The position numbers were made by a program, and so were the translations under genes. A DNA stretch of 64,000 nt, from contig NZ_FOYM01000012.1 in the NCBI RefSeq assembly GCF_900115975.1, positions 40,860-104,859 of the forward strand. Direction: 5' to 3'. This DNA comes from Desulfoscipio geothermicus DSM 3669. GTDB taxonomy: Bacteria; Bacillota; Desulfotomaculia; Desulfotomaculales; Desulfallaceae. The notes beneath the pieces are model-generated. The model did no database searches, had not been told where the DNA came from, and was given only the letters and a program-made list of their open reading frames with translations. Below, piece by piece: positions 8,460 through 17,275 of the stretch. Each line of letters starts with the position of its first letter. Positions within the stretch are counted from its first letter, which is position 1.

Positions 8460-9296
8460 CTAAACGGGGTACTCCCCGGTAAACACCTCTTCCGCCGGGC
8501 CGGTCATGTAGACGTGGTTGTCCTCCGCCCATTCTATATCCAGCGCGCCTGCGCGCAGGTGCACCCGGACCTTCCGGCCCGTGTGACCGTTCAGCGCCGC
8601 CGCCACCGCCGAGGCGCAGGCCCCGGTGCCGCAAGCCATGGTCGGACCGGCGCCCCGCTCCCATACTCGCATGCGGAGCTCTTTGTCGTTCAGCACCTGA
8701 ACAAACTCCACGTTGGTCTTGCGGGGAAATGCCGGGTGCATTTCCAGGCGCGGGCCCAGGGTGTTCAGAGCCACCGACGACGCATCGGGAACAAAAATCA
8801 CGCAATGGGGGTTGCCCATGGAAACTGCCGTAACGTGAAAACTATCCTCCCCCGCCTGCAGCGGTTCATTGACCACCCGGCCCGCCGGACCGGTCATGGG
8901 GATTTCCCCCCGCTCCAGGCGCGGCTCGCCCATGTCCACCCGCACGGCCTTGACCTTGCCGTTTTCCATTACCAGTTCGGGCACCATGATACCGGCCGCC
9001 GTTTCCACCTGCAGCACGGTTTTGTTTACCAATCCCCGCTCATAGGCGTACCTGGCCACGCACCGGATGGCGTTGCCGCACATTTCCGCCTCGCTGCCGT
9101 CGGAATTGATTATTCGCATGGCAATATCCGCCTTATCGCCGGGTTTGATCAAAACCAGCCCGTCGGCACCGATGCCGAAATGCCGGTCGCAAACCTGCAC
9201 GGCCAGCCCGGCCGGGTCTTCGGGCAGTTCCTTCTCCACGGCTGCATCGACCAGGATAAAATCATTACCCAGCCCGTGCACCTTGGTAAAACGCAA
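8460..9296 (-). CDS. dapF: Diaminopimelate epimerase
   Basis: 278 residues. It opens [18 protein letters not shown] and has the two catalytic cysteines in [13 protein letters not shown] (near 73) and [14 protein letters not shown] (near 218), plus GNPHCVIFV. It interconverts LL- and meso-diaminopimelate for lysine and cell-wall synthesis. It is the first gene of a dapF-dapL-aminotransferase run on the minus strand, 91 bp before dapL. Confidence 0.97.
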   Translation of the reverse strand: MRFTKVHGLGNDFILVDAAVEKELPEDPAGLAVQVCDRHFGIGADGLVLIKPGDKADIAMRIINSDGSEAEMCGNAIRCVARYAYERGLVNKTVLQVETAAGIMVPELVMENGKVKAVRVDMGEPRLERGEIPMTGPAGRVVNEPLQAGEDSFHVTAVSMGNPHCVIFVPDASSVALNTLGPRLEMHPAFPRKTNVEFVQVLNDKELRMRVWERGAGPTMACGTGACASAVAAALNGHTGRKVRVHLRAGALDIEWAEDNHVYMTGPAEEVFTGEYPV

Positions 9297-9321
9297 AATT
9301 TTTTCCTCCCATACTTATCTT

Positions 9322-9351
9322 TCTATATTCTATACTATACTTCCCTGTCAG
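9322..9351 (-). promoter_or_regulatory. Possible sigma-A promoter of dapF
   Basis: On the minus strand CTGACA (9346-9351) is followed after 18 bp by TATAGA (9322-9327), upstream of the GGGAGGA site of dapF. The -10 box is imperfect and an alternative TATAGT overlaps it. Confidence 0.4.
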
Positions 9352-9415
9352 TCTAATCTTTCCTCCCCTGAATTTCTTATGTATACAGGATATTTAGGGT
9401 TTAACCGGTGAAGGC

Positions 9416-9698
9416 AAAAAAGGGGACAGGCACCGTAAAAGGGGACTGGCTCCAATTCGTTTTGCAAGAAAGGCGCGCACCTAATCAGTTCCCTTTAAGC
9501 GCGCCTTTCAGTACTTCATTCCTTTGTCCTGGCCATACATTGGGGACATTCCTCGAAGAGGTGTGTCCCCTTTCCGCTGATGGCCAGGATATAATTTATG
9601 AAGTGCGAATTGGTGCCTGTCCCCCTTTTACGGTGCCGGCAAAAAAGGGGACAGGCACTTTTTTCAAAAAGCGAAAAAAGAGCCAGTCCCCTTTTTTG
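9416..9698. repeat. Nested palindromic element built from REP-like repeats
   Basis: The dapF-ATPase gap is almost filled by nested inverted repeats. GGCACCGTAAAAGGGG (9429-9444) pairs exactly with CCCCTTTTACGGTGCC (9622-9637). Inside, CCAATTCG pairs with CGAATTGG, GAAAGGCGCGC (9468-9478) pairs with its complement at 9499-9509, and TCCTGGCCAT pairs with ATGGCCAGGA around a GGGGACATTCCTC...GTGTCCCC hairpin (9542-9570). A standard REP-like copy follows at about 9638-9698. It looks like a non-autonomous mobile element or stacked insertions. No gene is visible inside. Confidence 0.75.
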
Positions 9699-9764
9699 CC
9701 CTTTTTGATTTGACTCCGATATCGTGCAGGGTCCGGCAGTCCTCGCTGTACCGGGGTTATTTCT

Positions 9765-12515
9765 TCATACCCGTAGATAAGTAACCCTTTCACGCAAGCG
9801 GCTGCCTACGCCGCCCAGGACAGTGCCGGCCAGGGTGGGCAGCAGGGCCACGCCCAGGATGGTCAGCCAGTGGTGCACGCCCAGCGGCACGGTGTGAAAT
9901 ACCGGTTGCAAAAACGGTATATAGTTGACGCTTATTTGCAGCACGGCGGAAATAAGCGTCGCCCCCACCAGATGCGGGTTCGACAGCCAGCCCAGTTCCC
10001 AGATGGTGGCATGCTCGGACCGGCAGGAAAAAACATAGACCAGCTGCAGAAACACCAGGGTATTGAAGGCCATGGTCCGGGCCAGATCCAGGTTGCGCCC
10101 GTCCGCGTAAGACAGCCCGAACACAGCCAGGGTCAACACCGCAATGACCGTACCGCTGCTCAGTATCCGCCAGCCCAGCCCGTGGGAGAATATGCTTTCC
10201 TGCGGGTCCCGGGGCGGACGGCGCATAATATTCCGGTCAATGGGGTCAACACCCAGCGCCATGGCCGGCAGCCCGTCGGTAACCAGGTTCATCCACAGTA
10301 TTTGGATGGGCAATAGGGGCAGCGGCATGCCGCCCAGCACAGCCAGGAACATGACCAGCACTTCTCCCACGTTACAGGAAAGCAGGTAACGGATGAATTT
10401 GCGTATATTATCATAAATTCCCCGCCCTTCCTCCACCGCCGCCACAATGGAACTGAAATTGTCATCCGCCAGGACCATGGCTGACGCCTCCCTGGTTACA
10501 TCGGTTCCCGAAACACCCATGGCAATGCCGATATCCGCCTCTTTAACGGCGGGGGCATCGTTGACCCCGTCGCCCGTCATGGCCACCACGTGCCCGTTCC
10601 GCTTCAATGCCCGGACAATGCGTAGTTTATGCCGCGGGGAAACCCGGGCATAAACGTGGACGTTTTCCGCCACGCGGGCCAGTTCCTCTTCACTCATTTC
10701 TTCCAGTTCCGCACCGGTCAATACCCGGCTCCCCCGACCGGCTATGCCCATTTCCCGGGCCACCGCCCGGGCGGTCAACCGGTGGTCGCCCGTAATCATG
10801 GCCACTCGAATACCGGCGCGCCGGCAGGTGTGCACCGCCTGAATCGCCGCCGGCCTGGGCGGGTCAATCATGCCGGCCAGACCGACAAATACCAGGTTGC
10901 TTTCTATTTCCTCCGGAGCAGCCTCCCCGGCGTTCATGCCCGGCGACAGTTCACGGTAAGCCACGGCCAACACCCGCAGCGCGCCATCGGCCATGGCCGA
11001 ATTGGCCGCCAGGATGGAGCCCCGCGTGCGCTTGTCCAGCGGCACCGGCCGCCCGTCCCGCAAAAAATGGGTGCACAGGCCCAGCACCACATCCGGCGCC
11101 CCTTTGATATAGGCCTCGGTTCTCCCTCCCGCCGTTTTATAAATAACAGTCATGCGTTTACGATCCGAGTCAAAGGGAATTTCCGCCAGGCGCCGCATCT
11201 TTTTCTCCAGCCGCTCCCGCCAAAAGCCCGCCTTGGCCGCCATCACCAGCAGCGCCCCCTCGGTGGGGTCGCCCGAAACAGTCCATGCCGGGTCTTTTTT
11301 CTGCCCCGGCTTTCTGAACAGGCCGCCGACGGCAATATTGTTGCGCACCAGGGTGGCATTGTTACACAAAGCGGCGATGCTCATCATTTTAGCGAAATCC
11401 GCACCCTGTGTATCCAACCCATCACCCTTAAACTTACCCTTGGGATCGTAGCCTTCCCCGGTTACTTCCAGTTCCCGGCCGGCCAAATGCACCCGGCGGA
11501 CCGTCATTTCATTCTGCGTAAGGGTACCGGTTTTATCGGAGCAAATAAATGTAGCGCAGCCCAGCGTTTCCACGGCGGGTAATCTCCGGATTATAGAATT
11601 TCTATTAATCATCCGCTGCACCCCGATGGCCAGGGCAACGGTGACAATAGCGGGCAGCCCCTCCGGTATCGCCGCCACCGCCAGGCTTACCCCGGTCAAA
11701 AACATCCGGTACACGGGCTCACCGCGCTGAATGCCTACAATCACCACCACGGCGCACACCGCCAGACAAAACGTCACCAACCCCTTGCCCAGCTGGGCCA
11801 GCCTGCGCTGCAGCGGCGTGGGTTCCTGCTCGGCTTCCTTGATCATCCCGGCAATCTGGCCCACTTCCGTGGCCATACCCGTGGCCACCACGATGCCCAG
11901 ACCCCGTCCCCGGGTCAGCACCGTACCCATATAAAGCATATTCCCGGCATCTGCCGGCCCCACCTGCTTTTCCAACGGGCGGGTGTGTTTGCACACCGGG
12001 TTGGACTCACCCGTTAAAACTGCCTCCACAGCCTCCAGGTCCACCGTCCGGGCCAGACGAATATCCGCCGGCACCCGGTCACCGGCCTCCAACAGCACTA
12101 TGTCCCCCGGGACCAGCTCGGCGGCGGGAATTTTTATTTCCACCCCGTCCCGGACCACCCTGGCCTCGGGCGAAGTCAGTTCCCGCAGCGCTTCCATGGA
12201 ACGTTCGGCCCGCTGTTCCTGCACTACTCCCAATATGGCGTTCAGCAGCACTATGATGGAAATGGTTACGGCATCGGACCATTCGCCCAAAAAACCACTG
12301 ATGGCGGTGGCCGCCAGCAGCACCAGCACCATGAAGTCTTTGAACTGGTTTAAAAACATCTGCCACAGGGCAATGTCCGGTCCTTTTTCCAGGGTGTTCA
12401 AGCCGACCCGCTCCAACCGGGCCCGGGCCTCGTCCGCACCCAGCCCCCTTGACGTATCCACCTGCAGACGCACCGCCGTTTCTTCCGCACTCATTGTTTG
12501 CCAGATATCAGGCAT
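9765..12515 (-). CDS. Calcium-transporting P-type ATPase, SERCA type
   Basis: 916 residues, a usual P2A length. Order: cation_ATPase_N (1-75), actuator domain with TGES (about 170), PEGLPA in M4 (about 287), phosphorylation site SDKTGTLTQNEMTV (about 330), nucleotide-binding domain with KGAPD, hinge TGDGVNDAPAVKEADIGIAMG (about 620), then four to six C-terminal membrane helices. It pumps Ca2+ (possibly Mn2+) out of the cytosol at the cost of ATP. The start follows GAGGGGTGAGG. A histidine-kinase remnant lies just upstream on the same strand. Confidence 0.93.
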   Translation of the reverse strand: MPDIWQTMSAEETAVRLQVDTSRGLGADEARARLERVGLNTLEKGPDIALWQMFLNQFKDFMVLVLLAATAISGFLGEWSDAVTISIIVLLNAILGVVQEQRAERSMEALRELTSPEARVVRDGVEIKIPAAELVPGDIVLLEAGDRVPADIRLARTVDLEAVEAVLTGESNPVCKHTRPLEKQVGPADAGNMLYMGTVLTRGRGLGIVVATGMATEVGQIAGMIKEAEQEPTPLQRRLAQLGKGLVTFCLAVCAVVVIVGIQRGEPVYRMFLTGVSLAVAAIPEGLPAIVTVALAIGVQRMINRNSIIRRLPAVETLGCATFICSDKTGTLTQNEMTVRRVHLAGRELEVTGEGYDPKGKFKGDGLDTQGADFAKMMSIAALCNNATLVRNNIAVGGLFRKPGQKKDPAWTVSGDPTEGALLVMAAKAGFWRERLEKKMRRLAEIPFDSDRKRMTVIYKTAGGRTEAYIKGAPDVVLGLCTHFLRDGRPVPLDKRTRGSILAANSAMADGALRVLAVAYRELSPGMNAGEAAPEEIESNLVFVGLAGMIDPPRPAAIQAVHTCRRAGIRVAMITGDHRLTARAVAREMGIAGRGSRVLTGAELEEMSEEELARVAENVHVYARVSPRHKLRIVRALKRNGHVVAMTGDGVNDAPAVKEADIGIAMGVSGTDVTREASAMVLADDNFSSIVAAVEEGRGIYDNIRKFIRYLLSCNVGEVLVMFLAVLGGMPLPLLPIQILWMNLVTDGLPAMALGVDPIDRNIMRRPPRDPQESIFSHGLGWRILSSGTVIAVLTLAVFGLSYADGRNLDLARTMAFNTLVFLQLVYVFSCRSEHATIWELGWLSNPHLVGATLISAVLQISVNYIPFLQPVFHTVPLGVHHWLTILGVALLPTLAGTVLGGVGSRLRERVTYLRV

Positions 12516-12612
12516 GTCCTCACCCCTCGGAGTTTAATTCCTCGACTACAAAATCATATTCAGAGGGGCAAGAAAAAATTACCATCATTTTACGCTGTTT
12601 CCCGCAAAGAAA

Positions 12613-12690
12613 CTACGCCTCTGAAGCCGGCAGACAGATGCGGAACGTGGTGCTCGCACCCTCCTCGCTGCCAACCTCGATCCGCCTTTT
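12613..12690 (-). pseudogene. Remnant of a histidine kinase C-terminus
   Basis: The minus strand encodes RIEVGSEEGASTTFRICLPA followed by SEA and a stop at 12613-12615. This is the last part of a HATPase_c domain (usual pattern IEVESEEGKGTTFRIRLP). Nothing upstream in that frame matches the rest of a kinase. The sequence from 12700 to 12929 is AT-rich and holds nothing I recognise. Confidence 0.6.
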
Positions 12691-12929
12691 ATCAGATTTG
12701 CAAAACTTTCTCATTTATCATTTAATTTTTCTTCAATGTGACATGTATTGTCACAGCTTTTGGTTTTATATTGCTTGCAGGCCTCTACCATTTGAATTTC
12801 TACCGGGGTCTTTCAAAGAAATGTATTAACTGATTATAGTATGGATTTTCTTTAAAACCTAAAATATTCCTTTTTTTAAAGATTTAAAACTTCAAAATCT
12901 TATGAATAAAATATCCCGGTTAAAACCGT

Positions 12930-12958
12930 TTGACCCCTTCCCGGTCCGGTGTTATACT
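12930..12958 (+). promoter_or_regulatory. Sigma-A promoter of rqcH
   Basis: TTGACC (12930-12935), a 17-bp spacer and TATACT (12953-12958) lie 50 bp before the rqcH start. Confidence 0.65.
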
Positions 12959-13008
12959 TTTAGCAATTTGATGCCTGTATCAGAAATCCAAGAGCCGGAG
13001 GAAACGCC

Positions 13009-14781
13009 ATGCCCTTTGACGGCCTTTTTTTATACGGCATTTGCCATGAACTGAACGAAAAATTACGCCAGGGACGCATTGAAAAAATATACCAGCCGGC
13101 CCGGGAAGAAATAATTTTGATTATCAGCCGCCCCGGGGAAAAGCACCGGCTGCTGTTGAACGCCAACGCCCGGCAAGCACGGGCGCATCTGACCGGGGAA
13201 ACCGGTCCCAACCCCACTGCGCCCCCCATGTTTTGCATGCTGCTGCGCAAACACCTGGAAGGCAGCAAGATTATCGAATTCCAACAGCCGGGCCTGGACA
13301 GAATCCTGGACATCCGGGTGGACAGCCGCGATGAACTGGGCCGCCGAGTGGTTAAATCTTTAATTTGTGAAATCATGGGCCGCCACAGCAACATTATCCT
13401 GGTATCCCGACCCGAAAACATTATCCTGGACGGCATTCGCCGGTACAGCCATGCTGTCAGCCGGCACCGGGAAGTGCTGCCCGGACAGCCCTACATCCCC
13501 CCTCCCGGTTCCAACAAGACCAATCCCCTGTTTATCAGCGAAGAAGATTTCCGGGAAATTATCCTGTCCGGCGACCTGGACGCCAGCCTGGCCGTGGCCA
13601 TGCAAAAGACACTGGACGGGCTGAGCATCCCCACCTGCCGGGAACTGGTCAAACTGTCCGGCCTGGAACCGGATTTATTATTAAATCACTGCGGGGAACA
13701 CGAATTGCGCGCCCTGTGGCAAACACTGCAAGCCATCACCGCCTCCGCCCGGGAACACAACCTGCAAGCCGCCCTCATATGCAACGCTAAAGGTCAGCCC
13801 GTTGATTTTTTCCCCGCAGCCATAGCGCCGGAGGAAAATCATCAACAAATAAAGGGCGGGTTCAACGAAACAGCGGACAAGTTTTACAAACAGAAAACAG
13901 CCCTGGAAAACTTGCAGCGGCAAAAAGGCGCCTTGCTGGATATAATAAATAAAGAAATTAAGCGCTTGCAAAAAAAGCTGGCCCTGCAAAGGAAAAGCAT
14001 CCAGGATGCCGGCAAAGCGGACCGCTACCGGCTGTACGGGGAATTGCTTATTGCAAATCTTTACCGGATAAAGCGGGGAATGCGCGAGGTGGAACTGGAA
14101 AATTATCACGATCCGGAGGTCGCATTAATAACCATCCCGTTGATCCCGGAATTGACCGGTGCGGAAAACGCTCAAGTTTACTTCAAAAAGTACAGCAAGG
14201 CCCGGAACACCGGAAAAGCCGCCGGTGAAATGGCCCGGTTAAGCGAAGAGGAATTGGAATATCTTGAGGGGGTTAAGGCCTCCCTGGATATGGCCGGGGA
14301 CATGCAAGACTTGGCGGAAATAAAACGGGAGTTGACCGGCCAGGGTTATATCAAGGAAACCGCCCCCCGCCCCGGCAAAAAACAGGCCAGGGACCCCAAA
14401 CCCCATACCAAACCGCTGCAGTACATTTCCAGCGACGGTTTTACCGTGCTGGTGGGCAAGAATAACCGGCAAAACGACACCTTGACCTTGAAAACCGCCG
14501 ACGATGACGACATCTGGCTGCACACCTGCAAAATACCCGGCTCACATGTCATCATCCGTACCGGGGGACGGGAAGTGCCCGAAAAAACCCTGCTGGAAGC
14601 GGCGGCCCTGGCGGCCTACTTCAGCCGGGCCCGGGAGTCCGCCAACGTACCCGTGGATTATACCCGGCGCAAGTACGTCAAAAAACCCGGCGGCGCCAAG
14701 CCCGGTTACGTTATCTACGAAAAACAGAAAACCGTATACGTAAACCCGCGTCCCGACGCCATGAAGCCGGTTAATGAATAA
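13009..14781 (+). CDS. rqcH: RqcH/NFACT family ribosome quality-control protein
   Basis: 590 residues, usual for bacterial NFACT (often annotated fibronectin-binding protein). It starts MPFDGLFLYGICHELNEKL, the NFACT-N signature, has two coiled-coil stretches (about 285-345 and 400-440) and a C-terminal NFACT-R domain with VLVGKNNRQNDTLTLK, DDIWLHT and IPGSHVIIRT. In Bacillus, RqcH binds obstructed 50S subunits and directs C-terminal alanine tailing. The start follows GCCGGAGGAAACGCC. It stands alone behind its own promoter. Confidence 0.93.
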   Translation: MPFDGLFLYGICHELNEKLRQGRIEKIYQPAREEIILIISRPGEKHRLLLNANARQARAHLTGETGPNPTAPPMFCMLLRKHLEGSKIIEFQQPGLDRILDIRVDSRDELGRRVVKSLICEIMGRHSNIILVSRPENIILDGIRRYSHAVSRHREVLPGQPYIPPPGSNKTNPLFISEEDFREIILSGDLDASLAVAMQKTLDGLSIPTCRELVKLSGLEPDLLLNHCGEHELRALWQTLQAITASAREHNLQAALICNAKGQPVDFFPAAIAPEENHQQIKGGFNETADKFYKQKTALENLQRQKGALLDIINKEIKRLQKKLALQRKSIQDAGKADRYRLYGELLIANLYRIKRGMREVELENYHDPEVALITIPLIPELTGAENAQVYFKKYSKARNTGKAAGEMARLSEEELEYLEGVKASLDMAGDMQDLAEIKRELTGQGYIKETAPRPGKKQARDPKPHTKPLQYISSDGFTVLVGKNNRQNDTLTLKTADDDDIWLHTCKIPGSHVIIRTGGREVPEKTLLEAAALAAYFSRARESANVPVDYTRRKYVKKPGGAKPGYVIYEKQKTVYVNPRPDAMKPVNE

Positions 14782-14814
14782 CAACGAATATTAAAGCAAA
14801 AAGGAGGGTATATA

Positions 14815-15747
14815 TTGCACTTTGCCACATTCATTTTGGATAATAAAGAAAAAATAGGCGTGCTGACAGCAGACCGGCAGGGTATTATCCCGATTGAGGA
14901 GATTATCCCGGAAAACCCGCCCCACACCATGTTGGAACTTATAAAAAGATTTGATCATGAAAATAAGGAACGGGGGCACACCTCCTGCGGAGGAATGTCC
15001 CCAACTAATGATTATTTGGCGTTAATCCGGAAAGCGACGGTGGAAAAAAACGGTATATCATTGGATATGGTAAAAATTACCGCTCCCATTCCCCATCCGG
15101 CCAGGGGGGTAATTTGTCTGGGCAAAAACTACCGGGAGCACGTCAAAGAAATGGCCGGCGCGGCCAGTGAAGCCGAGAAAATCCCCGCATACCCCGTTTA
15201 TTTTCTAAAAATGGTGGACAGGGCCGCCGGCCATAACGATAATATACCGGCTCATGCCGGCATTACGACCGAGCTTGATTACGAAGTGGAATTGGCCGTG
15301 GTCATCGGCAAACAGGGCCAAAATATCCCGGCGGAAAAAGCGGAGGAATACATATTTGGCTACACCATTATAAATGATATAACTGCCAGGAACCTGCAAA
15401 GGCAGCATGCCCAGTGGTTCCGGGGCAAAAGCCTGGACGGGACTTGCCCCATGGGCCCTTACCTGGTGCACAAAAGCGCCGTCAAATACCCTCCGGAGCT
15501 GGCCATAAAGTGCCATGTCAACGGGGAATTAAGACAAAACGCCAATACCCGCGACCTCATCTACAGTATCGAGCACATTATCAGCGAGTTTTCCAAAGGG
15601 ATAACCCTGCTGCCGGGTGACATAATTTCCACCGGGACCCCGGGCGGGGTGGGCATGGGGTTTAAGCCGGGCAAATTCTTACAACCCGGCGACGAAGTGG
15701 AATGTTACATCGAAAGCATTGGGCGGCTCAGGAATAAGATTGGCTGA
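14815..15747 (+). CDS. Fumarylacetoacetate hydrolase family protein
   Basis: 310 residues from TTG 14815, placed by AAGGAGGG just before it. The C-terminal two thirds carry the FAH fold: GKNYREHVKEMAG, the metal-binding acidic pattern in ELDYEVELAVVIGK, DITARNLQ and TGTPGGVGMGFKP. FAH proteins hydrolyse or isomerise acylpyruvates or related diketo acids; the substrate here cannot be told. Codons 53-63 are made of a REP-like palindrome that encodes RGHTSCGGMSP, a stretch that looks like an in-frame insertion in the N-terminal domain. It is 18 bp from the M42 peptidase. Confidence 0.88.
   Translation: MHFATFILDNKEKIGVLTADRQGIIPIEEIIPENPPHTMLELIKRFDHENKERGHTSCGGMSPTNDYLALIRKATVEKNGISLDMVKITAPIPHPARGVICLGKNYREHVKEMAGAASEAEKIPAYPVYFLKMVDRAAGHNDNIPAHAGITTELDYEVELAVVIGKQGQNIPAEKAEEYIFGYTIINDITARNLQRQHAQWFRGKSLDGTCPMGPYLVHKSAVKYPPELAIKCHVNGELRQNANTRDLIYSIEHIISEFSKGITLLPGDIISTGTPGGVGMGFKPGKFLQPGDEVECYIESIGRLRNKIG
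14972..15002. repeat. REP-like palindrome inside a coding sequence
   Basis: GGGGGCACACCTCC and GGAGGAATGTCCCC flank a short TGC centre. It is the reverse-strand counterpart of the GGGGACATTCCTC...GTGTCCCC hairpin at 9542-9570. It keeps the reading frame of the FAH gene open. Confidence 0.7.
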
Positions 15748-15765
15748 TTCGGGAGTTGAGCTTAT

Positions 15766-16866
15766 TTGTCAAATGCCGGTGATGAAAAAATTATTAAAGA
15801 AGAAATTGCGGACCTGCTGCGGACACTGGTGTCTGTTCCGGGGGTTACGGGATTTGAGGACTCAATCAGGCAAAAAATAATTTCTTTGTTGCCACCAACC
15901 GGTGCCCGGATCAGCACAGACAACCCGGGCAACCTTTATGCAACGGTCCCCGGCGCAGACACCGGCCGGGACGGGCACCTCCGGGTTATGGTCTGCGCCC
16001 ACATGGATGAGGTGGGCTTCGTAGTAAACAACATAGACGACCGGGGTTTTATTTTCCTTTATCCCCTGGGCGGCATTCCTGAATACCTGGGGCCGGGCGA
16101 GTGGGTTACTTTGCATACCGATAAGGGCGATATTCAGGGATGCGTGGGCATTCATCCCCCTCACCTGGCGGTGCCCGCGCGCCGGGAAATTTTCGCGGAT
16201 GTGGGGGCCCGGAACCGGGAACAGGTGCAGCAAATGGGTGTTATCACGGGGACGCCGGTCACTTTTACGCGGCACTTTCAGCAGCTCGGCAATGACCGGG
16301 TGATGGGCCGGTGCCTGGACAACCGGATGGGCTGCGCCGTTTTGGTTGCCCTGCTGCGCCGGCTGGCGGCAAACAATATCGAAGCCACCGTGACCGGAGT
16401 GTTCTCCACCACCGAGGAACACGGCATGCTGCCGGTCAGCGGCCCGGCCCGGGTGTACGGGGCCCGGGGCGCCGGAGTGGCGGCCATGAACCTGCGCCCG
16501 GATTTCGCCGTGGTGCTGGACAGCATCGTCTGCAGCGATATACCCGGTATACCGCCCCACCTGCGCCAGGTCCGCCTGGGCGCAGGAGTGGCGCTGCGAC
16601 TGGTGGACGACCTGGCCATCATGCGCCCGAAGATGCGCGCTTTTTTAAAAGAAGTGGCGTCCGCCGCAGGTATTGTCCTGCAGGAGGGCATATCCCGTTC
16701 CTACACCGACGCCTCGGTCATCCAACTGGCCGACGTACCGGTGGCCACCCTGGGCATCCCCCTGCGTTACGCCCACTCCCCGGGCCAAATTGCCGATTTG
16801 AACGATATAGTGCAAACTTTGCATTTTACCACAGCCATTGTACAAAAAGTTAACCTGTACAAATAA
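15766..16866 (+). CDS. M42 family metallo-aminopeptidase
   Basis: 366 residues from TTG 15766. The di-metal ligands of M42/M20-like peptidases are all visible: His and Asp in VCAHMDEVGF, Asp in CLDNRMGC, the Glu pair in STTEEHG, Asp in VVLDSIVCSD and His in RYAHSPGQIADLND. Members are cytosolic aminopeptidases or glycosidase-like hydrolases forming dodecamers. It follows the FAH gene by 18 bp, so the two are probably cotranscribed. Confidence 0.9.
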   Translation: MSNAGDEKIIKEEIADLLRTLVSVPGVTGFEDSIRQKIISLLPPTGARISTDNPGNLYATVPGADTGRDGHLRVMVCAHMDEVGFVVNNIDDRGFIFLYPLGGIPEYLGPGEWVTLHTDKGDIQGCVGIHPPHLAVPARREIFADVGARNREQVQQMGVITGTPVTFTRHFQQLGNDRVMGRCLDNRMGCAVLVALLRRLAANNIEATVTGVFSTTEEHGMLPVSGPARVYGARGAGVAAMNLRPDFAVVLDSIVCSDIPGIPPHLRQVRLGAGVALRLVDDLAIMRPKMRAFLKEVASAAGIVLQEGISRSYTDASVIQLADVPVATLGIPLRYAHSPGQIADLNDIVQTLHFTTAIVQKVNLYK

Positions 16867-16935
16867 AATGGGTATCGCATAACACATACTAAAAACGGAC
16901 CTGCCGGTCCCTACAAACCCAAAGGAGGTAGGCTA

Positions 16936-17106
16936 ATGGCTAGAAGGCGCGGCGTTATGTCCGACAGGCTGAAAATGGAGTTAGCCGAAGAACTTGGGGT
17001 TGCCGATATTGTGCGGGCGGAAGGCGATTTCGGCAGCGTCTCGTCCAGAGACTGCGGGAACCTGGTCCGCCTGGCCATTGAAAAGGCAGAGCGATCTATG
17101 GTATAG
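16936..17106 (+). CDS. Small acid-soluble spore protein, alpha/beta type
   Basis: A 56-residue gene behind AAAGGAGG. It reads MARRRGVMSDRLKMELAEEL, then GVADIVRAEGDFGSVSSRDCGN and LVRLAIEKAE. The LKxELAEELGV block and the SSRDCGNLV block are the two conserved helices of alpha/beta SASPs, as seen in Desulfotomaculum-type spore formers. SASPs coat spore DNA and protect it from UV and heat. A strong terminator follows 14 bp after the stop. Confidence 0.88.
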   Translation: MARRRGVMSDRLKMELAEELGVADIVRAEGDFGSVSSRDCGNLVRLAIEKAERSMV

Positions 17107-17120
17107 GGACGGCAGACCGA

Positions 17121-17150
17121 GGATGCGCTAAATAAGCGCATCCTTTTTTT
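17121..17150 (+). terminator. Rho-independent terminator of the SASP gene
   Basis: GGATGCGCT (17121-17129), loop AAATA, AGCGCATCC (17135-17143), then seven T. Confidence 0.92.
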
Positions 17151-17231
17151 AATTACAGAAATAACTTTAACTTACAAACCAGCCAATTTATTAGTGGTTT
17201 CGCATTGTGGTCAATTTTGTTAAAATAATAC

Positions 17232-17248
17232 TGTGCCATTTTGGCACA
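17232..17248. promoter_or_regulatory. Perfect inverted repeat before the first alcohol dehydrogenase
   Basis: TGTGCCA-TTT-TGGCACA lies 28 bp before the start codon. It could be an operator. It contains TGGCAC, but no GC follows at the 10-bp distance needed for a sigma-54 promoter on either strand. Confidence 0.5.
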
Positions 17249-17275
17249 ATAAATAGATTAAAGCAGGTGTTATTC

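Noticed and set aside
9408..9713. 101-codon frame in the nested palindrome
   Set aside because: It consists of repeat sequence on a palindrome; no coding signal.
12540..12760. Possible metal riboswitch upstream of the Ca-ATPase gene
   Set aside because: The conserved-looking stretch reads as the C-terminus of a histidine kinase; no M-box, NiCo or yybP-ykoY core was found by eye.
17232..17260. TGGCAC before the first alcohol dehydrogenase as a sigma-54 promoter
   Set aside because: No GC follows at the required 10-bp distance on either strand; the sequence is better read as an inverted repeat.
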